Assembly: GCA_025362915.1 (NCBI GenBank)
Contig: JANYEU010000170.1
Span: 1 to 9,306 of the forward strand
DNA: 9,306 bases
Source: Chitinophagaceae bacterium
GTDB lineage: Bacteria; Bacteroidota; Bacteroidia; Chitinophagales; Chitinophagaceae
Direction: 5' to 3'
Made by a program: the position numbers and the translations under genes. Shown one piece after another: positions 1 to 7,315 of this stretch (positions within the stretch are counted from its first letter, which is position 1; every line of letters starts with the position of its first letter). The notes under the pieces were generated by a model. That model made no database searches, was not told where the DNA came from, and saw only the letters and a program-made list of their open reading frames with translations.

Positions 1-197
1 GGTAGTTTTTCCTGAGTTGTACACCTTTTTCCATAAACAATAAAACGAAAGGAAGTGACTCATTATTTTATCCAGTTAATTATTTATAGAAAAAAATTAT
101 TGAAATCAGCGTGCCTAAAACATTATGAACGGGTGCTTAAAGAAACACTAGAATGGACTGGAAAATATGACAAAATCGAATATCATACAAAAACTTT

Positions 198-237
198 GTG
201 TTTCTTGTGATTTTTTTTAGTGGACCTTGTGGTAAAA
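198..237 (+). repeat. Repeat arm, copy A, matching 1431-1472
   Basis: This 40-base stretch begins GTGTTTCTTGTG, passes through a T-run and ends TTGTGGTAAAA. The stretch at 1431-1472 begins GTGTCTCTTGTG, passes through a T-rich stretch and ends TTGTGGTAAAA, at nearly the same length (42). The two are therefore related copies in direct orientation. Copy A lacks the opposing ACCACAAGG-type arm that copy B has upstream, so it looks like a half element. It resembles the CTTTGTGG/CCACAAAG class of dispersed repeats I know from Bacteroidota intergenic DNA (recall, not searched). Confidence 0.55.
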
Positions 238-271
238 CCTCTACTGGCAACAATAAATCTGCTAATTCCAT

Positions 272-310
272 CCAATTATCTAGCTTCACCCACTTGTATT
301 GGATAATTGG
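272..310. repeat. 9-bp inverted repeat (hairpin)
   Basis: CCAATTATC at 272-280 is the exact reverse complement of GATAATTGG at 302-310, with a 21-base loop. The flanks extend the match if one base is bulged (ATCC against GGGAT). No T-run follows directly, so a terminator role is not shown. Confidence 0.4.
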
Positions 311-537
311 GATTTAAAAGAGGTGTTTGTTAAATAAAACGTCTGAAAGTTATTGTAGTAAAGGGTTTCAGGATTGTAGTATTTTGTTTTTTAATGCTGA
401 TTCTCTCAAAAAGATTCTAATCCATCAAGTGTGGGAGTGTTCTGAAGCTTTTAATACATCCCCTAAAAGCAAAAACTATTGTTCTGGAGGAATAAAACAC
501 TCTTTCTTGGACTTAGAACATCCCCTTTTGGCAAAAT

Positions 538-570
538 GGATACCCCTAGAGGTTCGGGGGATTCCTTTTT
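538..570 (+). terminator. Possible hairpin terminator or palindromic repeat
   Basis: GGATACCCC at 538-546 pairs imperfectly with GGGGGATTCC at 556-565 around a nine-base loop, and five T follow at 566-570. This is the shape of an intrinsic terminator for rightward transcription, but no complete gene lies just upstream. It may instead be a CCCC/GGGG-type dispersed palindrome. Only the pairing itself is seen. Confidence 0.3.
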
Positions 571-672
571 GTAGATGGATTAGAACCCTAGTGGTGAAAT
601 GGACAGTCTTTTTGAAGTTTTTATTGCCCATTTTGATATTTTTAAATTCACTTTCAACATAAAAAAAACACC

Positions 673-1347
673 ATGGCAGTAACAAGGGATTAAATTCCTA
701 AACCGATAGATAAGTTTAAGATTTTTGGAGATAATCTCTGCGAAAAGGCAGTTAAGAATACCGGAAAATGGCATCTTATTGTTACGGAAGTGGATGGTTT
801 GGTGGTTCTCCAATTAAAATTTAATGACTTTTATAAAATATCTTCCATAAAGAATAACCGAACCTTGATAGACATTCAAAATACCCGCGAAGCAAGGAAG
901 TTTTATCAAAAGGCCATCCGGAATTTTGCGATGAAAAGGATGAAAACCAACGGAAACATGACCGATGAGGATAGAAGCCGCTGTGGCATTAACAATAATA
1001 GTAATGGTTATACGCTTTCTGTTATCAGTAAAGAATCTCCTTTGGTTCATTTTAAAACAACGGGTATCTGCACTGCCAAACTTGCTTTTTCTAACCCCGA
1101 AAACCATAAATATTGCATGCCTGAGGGGCAGGATAAGGTGATGGTTGCTTTTGGATTTTATAAGGAAAGTGATGTTATCCCAAAAGAAATAGACTGTACC
1201 ATGACGGTGATATTTGGCAAATCGTTTAGCAAAATGGTTTTCGATGCAAGGCAATTGGGGAAGTATTTTGTGGGCTACGCCCGATATGTAAACACGAGAA
1301 ATAAAATAGGAAAGAGTGCCACACAGTTTTTTGGGATGGATACGTAA
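673..1347 (+). pseudogene. Fn3-like hypothetical protein, early in-frame stop
   Basis: Reading from ATG at 673 gives MAVTRD, then TAA at 691-693, then an unbroken frame to TAA at 1345-1347, 225 codons in all. The sequence past the stop (IPKPIDKF and onward) fits a family I know from Bacteroidota and spirochaetes. Members have a short N-terminus with a Y-I-P-K/R motif, a middle part with RKxYxxAxRxF and a TDEDRxxxGI signature, and a C-terminal Fn3-like beta domain. The signature here is TDEDRSRCGI. The stop sits where a Tyr is expected, so a TAT or TAC to TAA change is the simplest reading. Translation could restart at GTG 790, giving 185 residues without the N-terminal part, but no ribosome binding site is seen there. 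The function of the family is unknown to me; no signal peptide or membrane segment is visible. Family assignment is from recall. Sequencing error is not excluded. Confidence 0.6.
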
Positions 1348-1350
1348 GGG

Positions 1351-1472
1351 TTAACCACAAGGAGAATTAAATTAACCGCAAGGAACACAGAGGTTTTCGC
1401 AAAGAAAAACAAGAGAAAAAGGAGGAAATTGTGTCTCTTGTGTTGTTTTTCCTTGTTTGCTTTGTGGTAAAA
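1351..1472. repeat. Dispersed imperfect inverted repeat, copy B
   Basis: Just after the stop of the preceding gene lie TTAACCACAA (1351-1360) and a second similar arm, TTAACCGCAA (1372-1381). The far end carries TTTGTGGTAA (1461-1470), which is complementary to the first arm except for one extra A. Nested inside, ACAAGAGA (1409-1416) is exactly complementary to TCTCTTGT (1434-1441). GAAAAACAA (1404-1412) is alternatively complementary to TTGTTTTTC (1443-1451). This is a long, decayed palindrome of the CCACAAAG...CTTTGTGG class scattered between genes in many Bacteroidota (recall). Its right arm recurs at 198-237. Confidence 0.6.
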
Positions 1473-1591
1473 AAGAAGCTTGCAATTCTATTAAAACCCT
1501 TTGGTAATTGTTTTCTGAAAACACGGTACTTTTTATTGTTGGGCATCATATACTTCGCCTAAACTTTTTTATAATATTCAATCCAGTCCTA

Positions 1592-1599
1592 TATCTTTA
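1592..1599 (+). promoter_or_regulatory. Possible -7 box for the debranching enzyme
   Basis: TATCTTTA fits the Bacteroidota -7 consensus TAnnTTTG at five of six defined positions. It lies about 63 bases before the ATG at 1663, leaving a plausible leader. I see no clear -33 TTTG at the expected spacing, so the call is tentative. Confidence 0.25.
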
Positions 1600-1662
1600 C
1601 AACATACCCAACCGCTTAAAATCCATAAGGGGTACTATCCGAATAACCGTAAATGATTATAT

Positions 1663-3618
1663 ATGCTGCAAAAGGAAAAGGCTAGCCTAGCCAATTATGA
1701 AGAAGCTATTCAGTTTGAATGGTTAGAAACCAATGGTTTGGGAGGATGGGCGAGTTCTACCATTATTGGGAGTAATACGCGCCGCTATCACGGATTGCTT
1801 GTTGCCAGTACAACACCGCCTATCGAAAGGATGGTGTTGGTGAGTAAAATTGATGAAAAGATACTCATTAATGAGCAAGTTTTTGAGCTTGGCGTTAATG
1901 ATTTTGGCGAAGCCATTAATCCGCAGGGAAATAAATACCTGACCAAATTTACCAAGGAATTATTGCCGGAATGGACGTACGAATTGAATGGTGTTACCAT
2001 CAAGAAAACAATTTGTATGGTACAGGGCGAGAATACAACGGTGGTGGTTTATACGGTATTAAAAGCCCCCAAGGCCTTTAAGCTAGAACTACAACCTTTT
2101 ATTGCCGCAAGGGATTATCATACCCTCCAAAACAATAAGAGCAATCTTTGGTGGGATGTGGAATTTGCGGATGGAATATTTAGAAACCATCCTTTTGAGC
2201 ATTCGCCCAATATTTACATTGCCGTTCCTGATGCCACTTATGAGCATAACCCCAATTGGTTTGACCATTATAATTATATAGAAGAAAAAAATAGGGGTCT
2301 CGATTATAAGGAGGATCTGATGAATCATGGAACACTTTCCATCACCCTCAAAAAGGGGCAATCGGTAGGAATTATTGTTTCTACCGAGAATCCAAAAGGA
2401 CGGGATGCACTCCAATTACTGGAAAAGGAAATTGCCCGAAAGAAGACTTTATTACATAAACAACCGGATAATCAACTATTAAAGCAACTGATACTTTCGG
2501 CCGACCAGTTTATTGTGCAACGTGGTGAAAACCTAAAAACAGTTATTGCAGGGTATCATTGGTTTACCGATTGGGGTAGGGATACAATGATTTCCTTGCC
2601 CGGGCTGTGCCTGAGTACGGGGAGGTATGAAGACGCAAAGAAAATTATTGCGGCTTTTGCAAAAAGTGTAAGCATGGGCATGCTTCCTAATCGTTTTCCT
2701 GACCACGAAGAAGCCCCAGAGTATAACAATGTGGATGGAACGCTTTGGTTTTTTATTGCCATATATAAATATTTTCAGGCAACAGAAGATACCAGTTTTG
2801 TATTGAAAGAATTATTGCCAGTACTTACTGATATTATAAATTGGCATTGTAAAGGAACCAGATATAACATAAAAGTTGCAGAAGACGGATTACTTTTTGC
2901 CGGGGAGCAGGGGGTGCAATTAACTTGGATGGATGCAAAAATTGCTGATTGGGTAGTTACACCGCGCATGGGCAAGCCTGTGGAAGTGCAAGCGTTGTGG
3001 TATAATGCACTGAGGATTTATTGCGAGTTTTTGCATTTGAATAATCAACTCGAAGAGGCAGCAAAATTTGCCGCCAAGGCTGCCCAAGCCAAGCAAAGTT
3101 TTAAAAAATTGTTTTGGAATGAAGGTGGAAACAATCTCTACGATGTAATTGATAGAAACGGTAAACCCGATGCTTCGATAAGACCCAACCAATTGTTTGC
3201 CATCAGTCTTCCATTTACTTTAGTGGAGGATAAGGAAGCAAAAGCGGTACTAAAAATAATAGAAGAACGGCTTTACACGCCTGTGGGATTACGAACGTTA
3301 CCTACCTACGATTTGAGATATGTGGGTGTGTATGAAGGTGGTGTTTTTAAGCGGGATTCCGGCTATCACCAGGGTACTGTATGGTGTTGGTTGCTTGGTG
3401 CATACATTGATGCCTTGATAAAATTGAAGGGATCAAAAGGCAAAATAATGGCAAAGGAAGTTATTACAGAGTTTGCACATCACTTGGAAGAAGCGTGTAT
3501 TGGCAGTGTTTCTGAAATATTTGATGGCGATGCTCCGCAACATCCAAAAGGTTGTATTGCTCAGGCCTGGAGCGTGGCAGAGGTATTGCGCGTTATGAAA
3601 GACTATAAACTATACTAA
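1663..3618 (+). CDS. Glycogen debranching enzyme (amylo-alpha-1,6-glucosidase, GH133-like)
   Basis: This 651-residue cytoplasmic enzyme is predicted to hydrolyse alpha-1,6 branch points in glycogen or limit dextrins. It has the archaeal/bacterial two-domain layout. The N-terminal beta-rich GDE_N domain (about residues 15-230) contains NGLGGWASSTIIGSNTRRYHGLL. The C-terminal (alpha/alpha)6 GDE_C domain (about 265-645) contains GYHWFTDWGRD (297-307, acidic D303 and D307), QLTWMDAK (D424), GYHQGTVW (from 567) and SVSEIFDGD (615-623). These conserved acidic motifs are intact and the length is normal, so it should be active. The ATG at 1663 is the natural start because homologous sequence begins within 20 residues of it. 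There is no Shine-Dalgarno, which is usual for this phylum. No other glycogen gene is adjacent. The gene ends in a strong terminator shared with convergent recQ. Motif and family assignments are from knowledge of the family. Confidence 0.93.
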   Translation: MLQKEKASLANYEEAIQFEWLETNGLGGWASSTIIGSNTRRYHGLLVASTTPPIERMVLVSKIDEKILINEQVFELGVNDFGEAINPQGNKYLTKFTKELLPEWTYELNGVTIKKTICMVQGENTTVVVYTVLKAPKAFKLELQPFIAARDYHTLQNNKSNLWWDVEFADGIFRNHPFEHSPNIYIAVPDATYEHNPNWFDHYNYIEEKNRGLDYKEDLMNHGTLSITLKKGQSVGIIVSTENPKGRDALQLLEKEIARKKTLLHKQPDNQLLKQLILSADQFIVQRGENLKTVIAGYHWFTDWGRDTMISLPGLCLSTGRYEDAKKIIAAFAKSVSMGMLPNRFPDHEEAPEYNNVDGTLWFFIAIYKYFQATEDTSFVLKELLPVLTDIINWHCKGTRYNIKVAEDGLLFAGEQGVQLTWMDAKIADWVVTPRMGKPVEVQALWYNALRIYCEFLHLNNQLEEAAKFAAKAAQAKQSFKKLFWNEGGNNLYDVIDRNGKPDASIRPNQLFAISLPFTLVEDKEAKAVLKIIEERLYTPVGLRTLPTYDLRYVGVYEGGVFKRDSGYHQGTVWCWLLGAYIDALIKLKGSKGKIMAKEVITEFAHHLEEACIGSVSEIFDGDAPQHPKGCIAQAWSVAEVLRVMKDYKLY

Positions 3619-3668
3619 AAAAAGAGGGTGATAAGTTGTAAAACCATACAATTTATCACCCTCTTTTT
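3619..3668. terminator. Bidirectional intrinsic terminator
   Basis: The arm at 3619-3640 (AAAAAGAGGGTGATAA, then GTTGTA) pairs with 3647-3668 at 21 of 22 positions; the remaining pair is a G-T wobble. The loop is six bases (AAACCA). The arms begin with five A and end with five T, so the hairpin gives a U-tract on both strands. It starts immediately after the stop of the debranching enzyme and lies 16 bases beyond the recQ stop, so it serves both convergent genes. Confidence 0.93.
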
Positions 3669-3684
3669 AAATCTTATCTACAAC

Positions 3685-6015
3685 TTAGTTACCGTAAACG
3701 CTAAGGAATTTAATCCTCATTATCTTTAGTTGTTCCCAAGTGTAGTCATTATCGCTCAATTCTTTCTGGGCAACTTCCAATGAAGATGTTTCACAGTTCT
3801 TAAAGTACTCTATGATGTCATCTTGGTCATATTCATCCAACCAATCATCGATGGCATAATCCAAATTCAACTTCGTTCCGCTTGCAGCAATGGTTTCCAT
3901 TTCCTCTAATAATTGCGGAAGTTTAAGCCCCTTGTTTTTCGCAATGGTTTCCAAAGGAATCTTCTTGTCAATATTTTGTATGATATAAATCTTGTTGCTT
4001 GATTTGTTGGCAACTGATTTCATTACAAACTCATCTGGCTTTTCTATGTTGTTTTCTTCTACATAAGCCGCAATCATTTCCACGAAAGGCTTACCATACT
4101 TCAACGCTTTTCCCTTACTTACCCCTTGACATTTTTCCAACTCAAGCAGTGTGGTAGGAAAAATGTTGCACATATCCTGCAAAGAGTTTTCTAAGAAAAT
4201 AACAAACGGAGGTAAACTCTTTTTCTTGGCTTCTTTCTGGCGAAGTTCTTTTAGCATATCAAAAAGAACCTCATCGGTGGTAGAACCTTGTGGAGCGGCA
4301 GAATTATCTTGATAGTCATCATCATCATTGTCTTCATCTGCGAATACATTATTCAAGACAATCTTGAAAGAAGTAGGTTTCTTGGCAAATGCTTCTCCAA
4401 CTTCTGTCAACTTGAGCAAACCATATTCCTCTATATCTTTTCTTATGAGGTTTTCCAATAACATTTGCCTGATAAGGCTATTCCAGAAATGACTGTCCTT
4501 ATCCTTTCCTATTCCAAAAACAGGTCTGCTTTCGTGGCGGTACATCATTACCTGCGGCGTAAGCTTACCCATTATAATATCTACAGTATAAGGAGTAGGG
4601 AACCTTTCGTCCAGCATTTGTATAACCTGTATTGCTTTTACCACATCTGCCTTGGCCTCAATTTTCTCCTTAGGATGCGTACAGTTATCGCAATTGCCAC
4701 AGTTTTGATCGCCCCAATCCTCACCAAAATAATGTAGCAAAACCTTTCTGCGGCAAACACTGCTCTCGGCATAGGCAACAGTTTCATCAATCAATTGTGC
4801 ACCAACCTCACGTTCGCTTAGGGGCTTATCCCTCATTAAATGCTCCAATTTGGCAACATCCTTATGAGAATAATACAATACACAGATGCCTTCTAAACCA
4901 TCACGACCGGCACGACCGGTTTCTTGGTAATAGTTTTCAATTGATTTAGGTATATTGTAATGTATTACAAAACGAATATCTGGCTTGTCAATACCCATTC
5001 CAAAGGCAATGGTAGCCACTATTACATGAACATCTTCATTCAAAAACTGATCTTGTCTGTCTGCCCTTAGTTTTTGATCCAATCCGGCATGATAAGCAAC
5101 AGCCTTTATGTTGTTAGCCATTAATACTTCTGCCAGTTCTTCGGTTGTTTTACGGTTGAGCGTATATATGATACCGCTTTTGCCCTTGTGATGAGAAATG
5201 AACTTGGTAATACTCTTTATAGTTTGCTCTTTCTGTAGTTTGGGTTGTATTTCGTAAAAAAGATTAGCACGATTAAACGAAGAGATAAAAACATTCGGCT
5301 TGCGCAAGCCCAAATTCTTTTCTATATCGCTCTGCACTTTTGGCGTGGCTGTAGCTGTAAGAGCGATAACAGGGATTTTAGAATTGATGATGTCCATCAT
5401 TTCCCTAAGTCGACGATATTCTGGTCTGAAATCATGCCCCCATTCGCTGATACAGTGTGCTTCATCAACAGCAAAAAAAGAAATCTCAATATCGCTAAAG
5501 AAATCCAGATTTTCTTGTTTGGTTAATGTTTCTGGGGCAACATATAATAATTTTGTTTTTCCTGCAACAAGGTCACTTTTAACGGCAGTAATTTGACTCT
5601 TATTGAGAGAGGAATTTAAAAAGTGGGCAATGTTGTCTTGTTCACTATATCCCCTTACCAAATCAACCTGATTTTTCATCAAGGCTATCAAAGGGGAAAC
5701 GATAATACAACAACCTGGTAATAATAAGGCTGGTAATTGGTAGCAAAGACTCTTGCCGCCGCCTGTAGGCATGATAACAAAAGTGTCGTGTCCCGCCAAA
5801 AGGCTATTGATACTCTTTTCTTGTGTACCCTTAAATTCTGTAAACCCAAAGTATTTCTTTAATCCTTCGTAAATATCTGGTGCTTTTCCGTCGTCAGTGG
5901 TCAATTCTTTTATAACAATGTCTTCATCGGCTATTTTCTTAGGGGAAACCCTAACTTTCTTATTCGCAGTGTTTTGCGTGTTCTTCCTTGTTGCAGCCAT
6001 AATGTTTATACCCAT
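3685..6015 (-). CDS. recQ: ATP-dependent DNA helicase RecQ
   Basis: This 776-residue superfamily 2 helicase unwinds DNA 3'-5' in recombination and repair. Motifs run in order: motif 0 Gln (Q65), Walker A PTGGGKS (83-89), DEAH (184-187) followed by the RecQ aromatic loop (HCISEWGHDFRPEY), LTATATP (219-225), AFGMGIDKPD (337-346) and QETGRAGRDG (364-373). Zinc ligands are C421, C439, C442 and C445. A winged-helix RQC domain follows (about 455-550), then an acidic linker (560-571, mostly Asp), an HRDC domain (about 583-655) and a C-terminal helical extension (about 675-776) resembling the RQC-associated HTH_40 domain. It is longer than the roughly 610-residue E. coli enzyme because of that extension. 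The start is uncertain: ATG 6015 or ATG 6000 (MAATRKN); neither has a Shine-Dalgarno. It is divergent from the sugar-phosphate isomerase gene, a pairing I recall from other Bacteroidota. Confidence 0.95.
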   Translation of the reverse strand: MGINIMAATRKNTQNTANKKVRVSPKKIADEDIVIKELTTDDGKAPDIYEGLKKYFGFTEFKGTQEKSINSLLAGHDTFVIMPTGGGKSLCYQLPALLLPGCCIIVSPLIALMKNQVDLVRGYSEQDNIAHFLNSSLNKSQITAVKSDLVAGKTKLLYVAPETLTKQENLDFFSDIEISFFAVDEAHCISEWGHDFRPEYRRLREMMDIINSKIPVIALTATATPKVQSDIEKNLGLRKPNVFISSFNRANLFYEIQPKLQKEQTIKSITKFISHHKGKSGIIYTLNRKTTEELAEVLMANNIKAVAYHAGLDQKLRADRQDQFLNEDVHVIVATIAFGMGIDKPDIRFVIHYNIPKSIENYYQETGRAGRDGLEGICVLYYSHKDVAKLEHLMRDKPLSEREVGAQLIDETVAYAESSVCRRKVLLHYFGEDWGDQNCGNCDNCTHPKEKIEAKADVVKAIQVIQMLDERFPTPYTVDIIMGKLTPQVMMYRHESRPVFGIGKDKDSHFWNSLIRQMLLENLIRKDIEEYGLLKLTEVGEAFAKKPTSFKIVLNNVFADEDNDDDDYQDNSAAPQGSTTDEVLFDMLKELRQKEAKKKSLPPFVIFLENSLQDMCNIFPTTLLELEKCQGVSKGKALKYGKPFVEMIAAYVEENNIEKPDEFVMKSVANKSSNKIYIIQNIDKKIPLETIAKNKGLKLPQLLEEMETIAASGTKLNLDYAIDDWLDEYDQDDIIEYFKNCETSSLEVAQKELSDNDYTWEQLKIMRIKFLSVYGN

Positions 6016-6051
6016 AAGGTTTGAACCCCATAATTAGGGGCGTCTTTAAAA

Positions 6052-6081
6052 TGAAATTAATGAATCTTTTGGCACTTGCAA
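6052..6081 (-). promoter_or_regulatory. Possible recQ promoter
   Basis: On the minus strand, TTG (6081-6079) is followed after exactly 19 bases by TAATTTCA (6059-6052). The spacing matches the Bacteroidota -33/-7 layout, but the -7 box matches TAnnTTTG only in part. It would give a leader of roughly 30-50 bases before recQ. Confidence 0.3.
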
Positions 6082-6242
6082 TATTCTTTTTTTATATAAA
6101 TCTACATAAAAAACTATTGCAGTGGGTTTAAGATGATTACGAAGTTAATCATTAGAAACTTTATTTGGCACGATAATTTTTGATTTCATCAAAGTTCTAG
6201 TTAATATTCCTCTTTTTAATCATTTTTTTAGCATACATAGGC

Positions 6243-6268
6243 AATAATATTACACAAACAATATTATT
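6243..6268. repeat. 9-bp inverted repeat, operator-like
   Basis: AATAATATT (6243-6251) is the exact reverse complement of AATATTATT (6260-6268), with an eight-base spacer. It lies about 65 bases upstream of the isomerase -7 box. A regulator site is possible, but low-complexity AT sequence makes chance likely. Confidence 0.3.
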
Positions 6269-6308
6269 TCTACATTATTAATTCATTAAGTATTTTATCT
6301 AAAAACTA

Positions 6309-6340
6309 TTTAAAACCTATATTCTGGAAACATACCTTTG
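6309..6340 (+). promoter_or_regulatory. Promoter for the isomerase; near-leaderless start
   Basis: TACCTTTG at 6333-6340 matches the Bacteroidota -7 consensus TAnnTTTG at all defined positions. TTTA at 6309-6312 is a near-match to the -33 TTTG, 20 bases upstream. The ATG at 6348 follows after only seven bases, so the transcript would start at or a few bases before the start codon and have almost no leader. This supports ATG 6348 as the true start. Confidence 0.5.
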
Positions 6341-6347
6341 CCTCCAC

Positions 6348-7310
6348 ATGAATTTATCTATTAAACAAATAGCACAACACACTATTGCCTTAGAAGCTTC
6401 TGCCATTGCTGGATTAGAAAGTTTTATTGACGCAAGTTTTGAGAAAACTGTCCATGCCATTCATAAATGTAAGGGTAGGGTTGTGATTAGTGGTATTGGT
6501 AAAAGTGCTATTGTGGCGCAAAAGATTGTTGCAACGCTAAATTCCACCGGTACACCTTCCTTATTTATGCACGCCGCCGATGCCATTCATGGAGATTTGG
6601 GTATGGTGCAAGAAGGAGATATTGTAATGATATTGAGCAAAAGCGGTGAAAGCCCCGAGATAAAGGCCATTGTTCCATTAATAAAAAACTTTAACAATCT
6701 CCTCATAGCCATTGTGGGCAATACCGATAGTTTTTTGGCGCAGCAAGCTAATCTGGTTATTAATACCACTGTTAGTAAGGAGGCTTGCCCAAACAATCTT
6801 GCTCCAACAAGCAGTACCACTGCCCAAATGGTAATGGGAGATGCGATAGCAGTTTGCCTGATGGAACTGAAGGGTTTTGATAACGAAGATTTTGCCCGCT
6901 ATCATCCGGGAGGCAACCTAGGTAAGCGGTTATATTTAAAGGTAAAGGATTTGGTTGCAGCCAATCAACCGCCCAAGGTTTTGCCCACTGCAACACTAAA
7001 GGAAGTGATAGTAGAGATAACCCAGAAAAGATTGGGGGTAACGGCAGTGGTGGATGAGGCAAACCATGTTTTAGGAATTATTACCGATGGCGACTTACGT
7101 AGAATGTTGGAACGTAGCGATAATATCAAGAACATTACCGCACAAGATATATTGACCAAGAATCCAAAAACTATAGAACCTTTTATCATGGCTGTGAATG
7201 CTTTGGAAATATTTGCCCTATACGATATTAGTCAACTTATAGTGGTGGATAATGGACAATATTTAGGCATACTTCACTTACACGAATTGATAAAAGAGGG
7301 GATTAGTTGA
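6348..7310 (+). CDS. kdsD: D-arabinose-5-phosphate isomerase (KdsD/KpsF/GutQ family)
   Basis: This 320-residue cytoplasmic enzyme interconverts ribulose-5-phosphate and arabinose-5-phosphate, the first committed step toward Kdo for lipopolysaccharide. An N-terminal SIS domain (about 35-175) carries GIGKSA, HGDLGMV, SKSGESPE and SKEACPNNLAPTSST. HPGGNLGKRL follows, then two CBS domains (about 200-255 and 265-318). K52, E104, E145 and H186 correspond, each offset by seven, to the residues I recall as catalytic in E. coli KdsD (K59, E111, E152, H193). The enzyme is complete and should be active. A consensus -7 box ends seven bases before the ATG. The following gene, for GDP-mannose synthesis, is 207 bases away behind a palindrome and its own promoter. 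Paralogues KdsD, KpsF and GutQ cannot be told apart by sequence alone. The symbol reflects the only copy seen here, with no gut or capsule operon nearby. Confidence 0.9.
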   Translation: MNLSIKQIAQHTIALEASAIAGLESFIDASFEKTVHAIHKCKGRVVISGIGKSAIVAQKIVATLNSTGTPSLFMHAADAIHGDLGMVQEGDIVMILSKSGESPEIKAIVPLIKNFNNLLIAIVGNTDSFLAQQANLVINTTVSKEACPNNLAPTSSTTAQMVMGDAIAVCLMELKGFDNEDFARYHPGGNLGKRLYLKVKDLVAANQPPKVLPTATLKEVIVEITQKRLGVTAVVDEANHVLGIITDGDLRRMLERSDNIKNITAQDILTKNPKTIEPFIMAVNALEIFALYDISQLIVVDNGQYLGILHLHELIKEGIS

Positions 7311-7315
7311 GATAT

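Larger units (their letters stand above)
1..672. other. Gene-poor region with repeat fragments
   Basis: I find no gene here that I can support. The longest forward frame (327-662, TTG start) is rich in Cys, Trp and Lys, has no recognisable domain, lacks a ribosome binding site and spans a palindrome. It is probably not translated. Shorter open frames exist at 55-210 (GTG start, 51 residues) and 198-317 (GTG start, 39 residues). The second lies on a dispersed-repeat arm. The stretch also contains two hairpin-forming sequences (272-310 and 538-565). It reads like intergenic or decayed DNA rather than an active locus. Confidence 0.5.
6016..6347. other. Divergent AT-rich intergenic region
   Basis: No gene is visible in these 332 bases. 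They lie between divergent recQ and the isomerase and must hold both promoters. Also visible are an exact 9-bp inverted repeat at 6243-6268 and a short CCCC/GGGG hairpin at 6027-6041 in the recQ leader. Confidence 0.6.

Noticed and set aside
20..34. TACACCTTTTT near the left edge is an 11-base match to the reverse complement of the IS end region at 9204-9214
   Set aside because: The flanks do not match the element and the TGTCC tip is absent. Chance is likely in AT-rich DNA.
198..317. Short frame (GTG 198) that looks like a lipoprotein signal, with FFSGPC followed by GKTSTGNNKS
   Set aside because: The hydrophobic part coincides with the T-rich repeat arm also present at 1431-1472, so it is explained by the repeat. 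No ATG and no ribosome binding site are present, and it stops after 39 codons.
327..662. 111-codon forward frame from TTG 327
   Set aside because: It has a TTG start, no ribosome binding site, no recognisable domain and odd composition, and it spans a CCCC/GGGG palindrome. The opposite strand is also open over part of it, typical of non-coding repeat DNA.
814..1254. 146-codon frame on the minus strand
   Set aside because: It lies entirely opposite the 673-1347 gene, whose forward product has family signatures (TDEDRxxxGI). The reverse product has none.
1367..1549. 60-codon minus-strand frame rich in Lys, Arg, Ser and Phe
   Set aside because: It is the translation of the dispersed inverted repeat, a common source of false short proteins.
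6772..7062. Proline- and leucine-rich 96-codon minus-strand frame
   Set aside because: It lies opposite the isomerase gene, whose catalytic and CBS motifs are intact. The composition is a shadow of that coding strand.
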